A stretch of 39,769 nucleotides of DNA, from positions 1-39,769 of the forward strand of contig JAHQVM010000041.1 in NCBI GenBank assembly GCA_019634365.1, given 5' to 3'. The notes under the pieces were generated by a model. The model made no database searches, had not been told where the DNA came from, and saw nothing but the letters and a program-made list of their open reading frames with translations. This DNA is from Flavobacteriaceae bacterium (GTDB taxonomy: Bacteria; Bacteroidota; Bacteroidia; Flavobacteriales; Flavobacteriaceae). A program made the position numbers and the translations under genes. Shown here piece by piece: positions 34,489 through 39,769 of this stretch. The first letter of the stretch is position 1. Each line of letters opens with the position of its first letter.

Positions 34489-35869
34489 AAAGGTACAGTA
34501 TCCTATTGGAGTCTGCTATGGTTTCCTTTTTAAGGAGTTTGAAATAGGATTCGTATTCCTTTTCAAAATTCTCCCAACTGTAAAAATCGAAGTGTTTCTT
34601 AAATTCACGCTTTCGAACCAAAAGACTTTCTACCCAAGAATCTTCGCGCTTGGGGAATTCAATAATGAGGTGCTTCGAAAATTTGGCAAAAAACTCTGCC
34701 GACTTCCCAAAAGGCACATTACCAGAAAGTGTAATATGATGGATTAAAGCCAATGCCATTACCGCATCCGGTGCATAGGTTACCAATCGATCGATCAAGG
34801 AATCTCTCTCCGTATTATTGAAACCAATACCCGGAACGGGTTGTAAGACATCGCAGACAAAGGGAAGCATTTTGGTTTCCTCATTTTGTTGCACCAAATG
34901 ATAGTTATGGGCCACCGCACCACTATCTATATCGGTAACGATCAAGTCCTCCACTACATCCATAATGGCACGCCCAAAAGTACCATCATTTCCACCCATA
35001 TCGATCACCTTTCGGGCCTTCAGAGTCTGTACCCAATCTCTTATAAGATCCTTTTTAGCGGAAAAAGCCGTATCGTTATAATTGGTTTTATCATAATAAT
35101 TGCCCCATTCTGTTTCCTCTTCACATTTCAGCTTCTTAATGTAATCGAATAACGAGGTAAGGATATTTTCTTGAGCCTTTTTCGAAATTTTGGCAATTTT
35201 CGTCTCCGCCTTATAGTCGTCATGATGTTTCTTTTCCAACTTTGCCAACAAGTGGATATTGGTATATAGAAACGAACTCAATTTGGATTTTCCAGGCAAT
35301 AAAGATGAAATTAACTTGATCGGGATACCGTCGATATGGGACTGCATCATTTTAATCATTTCCATCCCATGGTATTTAGCCAGTACCAAGGGACCCAAAA
35401 AATGGGTAATGAATTGCTTATAGGCACGCCATGGCGTTCCTTCTTGGTAAAAATCGAAGGACAAAGTATCGATAAAAATGGCCTTCCCATTATGGAACGT
35501 AACATTATAAGCAGAAGCATCCTTTAGGATAAACCCTTTGGAAAGGGCATATTTCTGAATCTGAAGAGTCAGCAGCGCTGCATGCTTATATTGCTCAAAA
35601 CTCCACTCATAAGGATGGGTAATAAAGGGAATGGACTCTGGCGTTAGTATGATCTTCTCGTCAGAAACTGAGGTTTCCTCATGTGGGATTAAGAGGTTCT
35701 TCTTTATAAGGGTATTGAAAAGTCCCGACTCTTTTAGCTTGTGGTACTGAGGAAAATAGATAGGGTTTACACGTCGGCGCAATACACCATCATCCCAAAA
35801 CATATGGCCCGAGGGATCTCGGAACGAAGCTTCATGAACATGGGATGAAGTATTAATCTCATTGGGCAT
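34469..35869 (-). CDS. Kinase-like N-terminus plus SAM methyltransferase (NoeA-like)
   Basis: A 466-residue cytoplasmic protein with two parts. Residues about 15-140 carry FRDPSGHMFW and then KDASAYNVTFHNGKAIFIDT, in which D117, N122 and D134 reproduce the D-x4-N...D pattern of protein/aminoglycoside-kinase catalytic loops. The C-terminal half has methyltransferase motif I, KVIDMGGNDGTFG (about 287-299), an acidic VTDIDSGA, and ALALIHHI further on. The whole resembles NoeA-type 'class I SAM methyltransferases'. Kinase activity is inference, since no clear ATP-binding glycine loop is seen. Overlaps the small membrane-protein gene by 11 bp and precedes the phosphatase-superfamily genes. Confidence 0.75.
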   Translation of the reverse strand: MPNEINTSSHVHEASFRDPSGHMFWDDGVLRRRVNPIYFPQYHKLKESGLFNTLIKKNLLIPHEETSVSDEKIILTPESIPFITHPYEWSFEQYKHAALLTLQIQKYALSKGFILKDASAYNVTFHNGKAIFIDTLSFDFYQEGTPWRAYKQFITHFLGPLVLAKYHGMEMIKMMQSHIDGIPIKLISSLLPGKSKLSSFLYTNIHLLAKLEKKHHDDYKAETKIAKISKKAQENILTSLFDYIKKLKCEEETEWGNYYDKTNYNDTAFSAKKDLIRDWVQTLKARKVIDMGGNDGTFGRAIMDVVEDLIVTDIDSGAVAHNYHLVQQNEETKMLPFVCDVLQPVPGIGFNNTERDSLIDRLVTYAPDAVMALALIHHITLSGNVPFGKSAEFFAKFSKHLIIEFPKREDSWVESLLVRKREFKKHFDFYSWENFEKEYESYFKLLKKETIADSNRILYLFENRNS

Positions 35870-36059
35870 CTTCGTCGTCTATATCTATGGAATCGAAACT
35901 GTCCTCTTCTTCTTTTAGCAATCCCAAAAAGGATTTAATCTTGTACCATACATTTTTCGAAAACAATAGGAATCCTGCCGCTGCTGCCACTACTGCCTGA
36001 GCAATCATGGCTCCCAATCCTGGATCGAAATAAAGGAATATTGTTAGGAATTTGTTCAT
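35859..36059 (-). CDS. Small membrane protein with acidic tail
   Basis: 66 residues from the ATG at 36059; a GTG 24 codons upstream is in frame but lies upstream of the promoter. The N-terminus MNKFLTIFLYFDPGLGAMIAQ runs into a single Ala-rich membrane helix (about 14-36), then a short basic segment (NVWYKIKSF) and a strongly acidic end (EEEDSFDSIDIDDEDAQ). No enzymatic motif. Small 'FDPG' membrane proteins of this look are, to my recollection, seen next to glycan genes in Bacteroidota, with no assigned function. First gene of the four-gene module, overlapping the next gene by 11 bp. Confidence 0.72.
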   Translation of the reverse strand: MNKFLTIFLYFDPGLGAMIAQAVVAAAAGFLLFSKNVWYKIKSFLGLLKEEEDSFDSIDIDDEDAQ

Positions 36060-36102
36060 ATAGGTAACAATTTGGAAATGTAAACTTAACAAATAATGAG
36101 CA

Positions 36103-36110
36103 CAAAGGTA
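36103..36110 (-). promoter_or_regulatory. -7 promoter element (TACCTTTG) for the four-gene module
   Basis: Exact TAnnTTTG match on the minus strand, ending 43 bp before the ATG at 36059. It rules out the GTG at 36131 as a start. Confidence 0.55.
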
Positions 36111-36212
36111 ATACTGTTCTTTGGTTTGCACGATTAAAATTCGACTTTTATGAATTTCAATGAGATACCAAAGCAGTTCCTTGAGCGGGAATGCAGTTGT
36201 TTATTATGAATC

Positions 36213-38006
36213 TTATGCCTTGCTGCGCTTCCTGTCTACCTCTTTCAGAAGTATTTTACGCAATCGTAGGTGGTTAGGGGTCACCTCAACATACTCATCC
36301 TTCTGAATGTACTCCAAGGCCTCTTCCAAAGAAAACTTAATGGCCGGAACAATTCGAGCTTTGTCATCGGCTCCAGCAGAACGAACGTTGGTCAACTTCT
36401 TGGTTTTGGTAACATTCACAACCATATCATCCTGACGGGAATTCTCTCCAATCACTTGGCCTTCGTAAATCTCCTCTCCCGGATCGATAAAGAATCGACC
36501 GCGCTCCTGAAGTTTATCGATAGAATAAGGGATTGCTGTTCCTTTTTCCATAGATACCATACTACCATTCAATCGCTCGGGAATACCGCCTTTCATGGGT
36601 TGGTACTCCAAGAATCGGTGCGTCATGATTGCCTCTCCCGCAGTCGCAGTTAATAGATTGTTTCGGAGGCCTATAATCCCTCTAGAAGGGATCACAAATT
36701 TACAGACCATTCGCTCTCCTTTGGCCTCCATACTGGTCATTTCACCTTTACGGATCGTGACCATATCAATGGCCCTACCGCTTACTTCTTCGGGCAGATC
36801 GATGGTTAACTCCTCCACCGGCTCGCATTTTACACCATCAATTTCCTTGATAATTACCTGCGGCTGACCAATTTGCAGTTCATATCCTTCCCTACGCATG
36901 GTTTCGATCAATACCGAAAGGTGCAATACCCCACGGCCAAAGACCATGAATTTATCGGCGCTATCCGTAGGATTTACTCGCAGTGCTAAGTTCTTTTCCA
37001 ATTCACGCTCCAAACGCTCTTTAATATGCCTTGAAGTCACGAATTTCCCATCTTTTCCGAAGAAAGGGGAATCATTAATCGTAAACAGCATACTCATGGT
37101 AGGCTCATCGATAGCAATGGTTTGTAGGGCTTCGGGTGTTTCGAAATCGGCTACGGTATCCCCAATTTCAAATCCTTCCAAACCGATCAAAGCACAAATA
37201 TCGCCGGCCTCTACCCGTGCTACTTTCTTTCTGCCCAATCCTTCGAATACGTGCAATTCCTTGATCCTACTTTTTAAGATGGTACCATCGCGTTTCACTA
37301 GGGAAACGTTCATATTTTCTGTTAAAAATCCGCGTTGCAAACGGCCAATAGCGATCCTTCCCGTAAAAGAGGAAAAATCCAAGGAGGTAATCAGCATTTG
37401 CGGACTTCCTTCCACCACCTTAGGAGCCGGAATGTGTTCCAGCACCATATCCAAAAGCGGAGCAATGGTTCCGGTTTCCTTTTGCCAATCCTCTCCCATC
37501 CAATTGTTCTTGGCCGAACCGTATACAGTTGGGAAATCCAATTGCCATTCTTCGGCACCCAATTCGAACATTAGATCGAAAACGGCTTCGTGCACCTCAT
37601 CGGGCGTACAGTTTTCCTTATCAACCTTATTTATCACCACACAAGGTTTCAAACCTAACGAAATCGCCTTTTGAAGTACAAAACGAGTCTGTGGCATAGG
37701 ACCTTCGAAAGCATCTACCAGCAACAATACCCCATCGGCCATATTGAGTACACGTTCTACCTCACCACCAAAATCGGCGTGACCGGGAGTATCGATAATA
37801 TTGATTTTGGTATCCTTGTAGATCACCGATACGTTTTTGGAAGTAATGGTAATTCCACGCTCACGTTCCAGATCGTTATTGTCCAAAATCAATTCCCCTG
37901 TTTTTTCATTTTCACGGAACAAGCTACAGTGGTGCATGATCTTGTCGACCAAAGTGGTTTTACCGTGGTCTACGTGGGCAATGATAGCGATGTTTCTAAT
38001 ATCCAT
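36213..38006 (-). CDS. typA: Translational GTPase TypA/BipA
   Basis: A 597-residue ribosome-associated GTPase of the EF-G-like translational family, involved in ribosome assembly and stress or cold adaptation. G1 is [13 protein letters not shown], switch I is ERGITI, G3 is [14 protein letters not shown] and G4 is NKVDK. The C-terminal domain includes [15 protein letters not shown], diagnostic of TypA. The start at 38006 ([15 protein letters not shown]) is supported by a promoter element at 38055-38062; an upstream TTG at 38057 lies inside that element. Housekeeping gene at the border of the glycan locus, transcribed toward it. Confidence 0.97.
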   Translation of the reverse strand: MDIRNIAIIAHVDHGKTTLVDKIMHHCSLFRENEKTGELILDNNDLERERGITITSKNVSVIYKDTKINIIDTPGHADFGGEVERVLNMADGVLLLVDAFEGPMPQTRFVLQKAISLGLKPCVVINKVDKENCTPDEVHEAVFDLMFELGAEEWQLDFPTVYGSAKNNWMGEDWQKETGTIAPLLDMVLEHIPAPKVVEGSPQMLITSLDFSSFTGRIAIGRLQRGFLTENMNVSLVKRDGTILKSRIKELHVFEGLGRKKVARVEAGDICALIGLEGFEIGDTVADFETPEALQTIAIDEPTMSMLFTINDSPFFGKDGKFVTSRHIKERLERELEKNLALRVNPTDSADKFMVFGRGVLHLSVLIETMRREGYELQIGQPQVIIKEIDGVKCEPVEELTIDLPEEVSGRAIDMVTIRKGEMTSMEAKGERMVCKFVIPSRGIIGLRNNLLTATAGEAIMTHRFLEYQPMKGGIPERLNGSMVSMEKGTAIPYSIDKLQERGRFFIDPGEEIYEGQVIGENSRQDDMVVNVTKTKKLTNVRSAGADDKARIVPAIKFSLEEALEYIQKDEYVEVTPNHLRLRKILLKEVDRKRSKA

Positions 38007-38054
38007 TTTCGTAGGTTTCTTGAGCCGGAAACGTACCGCCTCGTTTTCAGGCTG

Positions 38055-38062
38055 CAAAAGTA
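38055..38062 (-). promoter_or_regulatory. -7 promoter element (TACTTTTG) for typA
   Basis: Exact TAnnTTTG match on the minus strand, ending 48 bp before the typA ATG at 38006. Confidence 0.6.
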
Positions 38063-38177
38063 CAGGTAATAAATGGATTTTGCTGTATGGGATAGTGTTG
38101 AATATTAATCATTTTCATTCAATCAAAATAATTACTAACTTTAATTGGAAGGTTTCTGACCGACTAAATATTTACAT

Positions 38178-39587
38178 ATGGCGAAAAAAATCCTCTTTTT
38201 GGTCTTTCAACTGGGGTGTATATCCCTTTATGCACAATTTGGGCCGCAGCAAATCATTTCTACCGAAGCAGATAATGCGTATAGGGTAATCCCATCTGAT
38301 GTTGATCAAGATGGATTTATAGATGTTATGGTATTGCTGAGAAATCCTTACAAAATTGTTTGGTATCGAAATATGGATGGCCAAGGAACATTTAGTGATG
38401 AAATTCTGATCAATGACGATTCCGCTTTGTATCTCTCATTTGAACTCGTAGATTTAGACTTCGATGGTGATAAAGATATTTTGTACGTGTTGAACAACCC
38501 CCGTAAAATAGGATGGTTGGAGAACTTAGATGGCTTCGGACAGTTTGGTAGCGAACAATTATTACTGGAAAGTTCGGAAGAATTTATTTCCGCATTTGGA
38601 ACGGCAGATGTTGATGGAGATGATGATCTTGATTTGTTAGTCACGTATGGTAGTAGCTTTTTTTCTAGGCTAGTTTGGATGGAAAGACTAGAAGGTTCGG
38701 CAAATTTTGGTGAAGAAATTGAACTAATGCAAGAAGTTACATCGATTTATCCTCCTTTGGCATTTGACGTGGACACCGACGGTGATCTCGATTTAATAAC
38801 GGCTTATGAAATATTTTTTGGCCCTGCTAAAATCGTTTGGCTTGAGAATCAATCTAACGGAACCTTTGAAGTCGAACATGAAATTCATGAGTATGTTTTT
38901 CTTTCTGATTGGACAAGCGTATATTATTTGGATTATGCCGACATAAATTCTGATGGCATTAATGATTTAGCCGTAACCAGTCACAACGATGACATTGGGA
39001 CATACTACAACTGGCTTGAACATAAAGATGGTGCGGGGAATTTTGATGATCTGAATAACCTAAGAAGTCCGGGCGTGAATTTTACTAATTACCAATTTCA
39101 GGATTTCGATAATGATGGCGACAACGACATACTTTCCTCCCGACACCTTGGAGCTAACCGAATCTTTTGGGTAGAGAATACCGATGGTGAAGGAACATTT
39201 AGTATAGATCGCACCATAAGCACCGAAGTAGATTTTACCACTAGTACAAGAGCCGTGGATATAAATGGAGACGGCCTTCTTGATGTAATCTCAAGTTCGA
39301 GTGGCGACAATAAAGTCGCTTGGTATGAGAATACTGGGATTTTGGGGATTCAGGGGAAAGAAAAACCCAAGTTCAATGTTTATCCAGTTCCAGCAAAAGA
39401 TGAATTGCACCTTAGTTCCGCTTCAGAAATTAACAGGATCGAATTATTCAGCAATCTGGGTTTGAAATTGAAAACCTTCAACAACCAAAAAACAATCTCC
39501 TTGGAAGGTTTAACTTCTGGGTTTTACCTATTGAAGATTTCTTGGAAAGATGGGACTTTCAGTACTCAAAAATTAATCAAAGAATAA
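38178..39587 (+). CDS. Secreted FG-GAP/VCBS-repeat protein with type IX sorting domain
   Basis: A 469-residue secreted protein. The signal peptide ends near residue 20 (SLYAQ). Seven calcium-binding FG-GAP-type repeats follow, each with a DxDxDGxxD-like loop (DVDQDGFID, DLDFDGDKD, DVDGDDDLD, DVDTDGDLD, DINSDGIND, DFDNDGDND, DINGDGLLD) and each followed by a V/I-W-Y/L-E-N strand, suggesting a seven-bladed beta-propeller. Residues about 398-469 form a type A T9SS sorting domain (FNVYPVPAKDELHLSS ... GFYLLKISWKDG ... QKLIKE). Exported through the outer membrane and probably displayed or released; ligand unknown. Monocistronic, with a hairpin terminator downstream. Confidence 0.92.
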   Translation: MAKKILFLVFQLGCISLYAQFGPQQIISTEADNAYRVIPSDVDQDGFIDVMVLLRNPYKIVWYRNMDGQGTFSDEILINDDSALYLSFELVDLDFDGDKDILYVLNNPRKIGWLENLDGFGQFGSEQLLLESSEEFISAFGTADVDGDDDLDLLVTYGSSFFSRLVWMERLEGSANFGEEIELMQEVTSIYPPLAFDVDTDGDLDLITAYEIFFGPAKIVWLENQSNGTFEVEHEIHEYVFLSDWTSVYYLDYADINSDGINDLAVTSHNDDIGTYYNWLEHKDGAGNFDDLNNLRSPGVNFTNYQFQDFDNDGDNDILSSRHLGANRIFWVENTDGEGTFSIDRTISTEVDFTTSTRAVDINGDGLLDVISSSSGDNKVAWYENTGILGIQGKEKPKFNVYPVPAKDELHLSSASEINRIELFSNLGLKLKTFNNQKTISLEGLTSGFYLLKISWKDGTFSTQKLIKE

Positions 39588-39624
39588 TTCTACCCCATTC
39601 GTAACATTACCATCGTTACATGCT

Positions 39625-39643
39625 CCAACTTTCGTTGGTTTTT
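39625..39643 (+). terminator. Short hairpin terminator after the FG-GAP gene
   Basis: CCAAC-TTTC-GTTGG stem-loop directly followed by five T residues, 38 bp after the stop codon. The stem is only five pairs, so efficiency may be modest. Confidence 0.45.
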
Positions 39644-39647
39644 ATCC

Positions 39648-39655
39648 TATCTTTG
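39648..39655 (+). promoter_or_regulatory. -7 promoter element (TATCTTTG) for kdsA
   Basis: Exact TAnnTTTG match ending 17 bp before the ATG at 39673 and immediately downstream of the terminator of the preceding gene. Confidence 0.6.
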
Positions 39656-39672
39656 CACCTCAAAAGACAACT

Positions 39673-39769
39673 ATGGAGCTTTCTCAAATTCCGAAACTAA
39701 AAAATACCGATTCCGATAACTTTTTCCTTTTGGCAGGACCCTGTGCCATTGAAGGGGAAGACATGGCAA
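39673..39769 (+). CDS. kdsA: 3-deoxy-8-phosphooctulonate synthase (KDO-8-P synthase), 5' part only
   Basis: The first 32 codons are visible before the window ends. They read MELSQIPKLKNTDSDN followed by FFLLAGPCAIEGEDMA; the latter is the conserved N-terminal strand and PEP-binding region of KdsA. The enzyme condenses arabinose-5-phosphate with PEP to give Kdo-8-phosphate for LPS inner core. A DAHP synthase-type relative is possible in principle, but the AGPCAIEGEDMA wording favours KdsA. It fits an LPS context beside the glycan locus. Confidence 0.85.
   Translation, partial: MELSQIPKLKNTDSDNFFLLAGPCAIEGEDMA

Noticed and set aside
36060-36131. 24-residue extension of the small membrane protein from a GTG
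   Set aside because: The promoter element at 36103-36110 lies inside it, so it would not be transcribed in full.
36135-36165. AAATTC/GAATTT inverted repeat downstream of typA
   Set aside because: AT-only-like six-pair stem with a nine-base loop and no proper T tract; too weak to call a terminator.
36898-37674. 258-codon open frame on the plus strand opposite typA
   Set aside because: Exactly antisense to a highly conserved gene, Ser/Pro-rich with no recognisable domain; a codon-bias shadow.
37837-38289. 150-codon plus-strand frame spanning the typA start and the FG-GAP gene start
   Set aside because: It crosses the intergenic promoter and two real gene starts in other frames; no domain.
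1-39769. CRISPR arrays, tRNA/rRNA genes, insertion sequences, prophage
   Set aside because: No regularly spaced repeats, cloverleaf-like RNA genes, transposase or phage structural proteins were recognised by eye.

Overview
The window reads as chromosome of a Flavobacteriaceae (Bacteroidota) bacterium. The evidence is a secreted FG-GAP protein with a C-terminal type IX sorting tail, Bacteroidota-typical families (DUF2851, DUF2059, NamZ/DUF1343, a plug-less outer-membrane barrel paired with a giant TPR protein), near absence of Shine-Dalgarno sequences, and repeated TAnnTTTG -7 promoter elements a short distance upstream of genes. No tRNA, rRNA, CRISPR array, insertion sequence or phage gene was seen, and no gene-free stretch exceeds 300 bp.

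Layout. (1) 1-6426, minus strand: a sodium:alanine symporter cut by the left edge; a DUF2851 / PspC-like / K+ channel run; a PLP-dependent cysteine-synthase-type enzyme with its own promoter; and a LolC/E-type permease starting with GTG. (2) 6436-11962, mixed strands, tightly packed: NamZ-type muramidase lipoprotein, YkgJ cysteine-cluster protein, SAM methyltransferase, DUF2059 protein, lipoprotein metalloprotease, amidohydrolase lipoprotein. (3) 12153-17012, minus: a two-gene envelope operon (about 1000-residue TPR protein, then a 601-residue barrel), closed by a hairpin terminator. (4) 17154-20792: a small lipoprotein, an FtsE-type ATPase, and a translationally coupled 2OG-Fe(II) oxygenase / subtilase pair. 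(5) 20877-36059: a surface-glycan locus with four glycosyltransferases; a six-gene minus operon (FemAB-like protein, DegT aminotransferase, two flippases, hexapeptide acyltransferase, FdtA-type ketoisomerase); and a four-gene minus module (66-residue membrane protein, kinase-like/methyltransferase protein, two paralogous membrane alkaline-phosphatase-superfamily proteins). (6) 36213-39769: TypA/BipA, the T9SS-secreted FG-GAP protein, and the first 32 codons of KdsA.

How the parts work together. FdtA plus the DegT aminotransferase suggest a dTDP-3-amino-3,6-dideoxyhexose. The glycosyltransferases would assemble a repeat unit, the flippases would move the lipid-linked glycan across the inner membrane, and the acyltransferase, FemAB-like protein and phosphatase-superfamily proteins would decorate it. 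No Wzy polymerase, initiating transferase or RmlA/RmlB genes are present, so the pathway must be completed elsewhere. KdsA (Kdo synthesis) beside it is consistent with an LPS setting.

The points most worth a second look are: the four-gene glycan-modification module, including a protein pairing a kinase-like D-x4-N...D pattern with a methyltransferase (a layout recalling WbdD-type O-antigen chain terminators); the concentration of TTG starts in the glycan locus; and a FemAB-like gene whose homology extends upstream to an ATC codon with no ATG, GTG or TTG available there.
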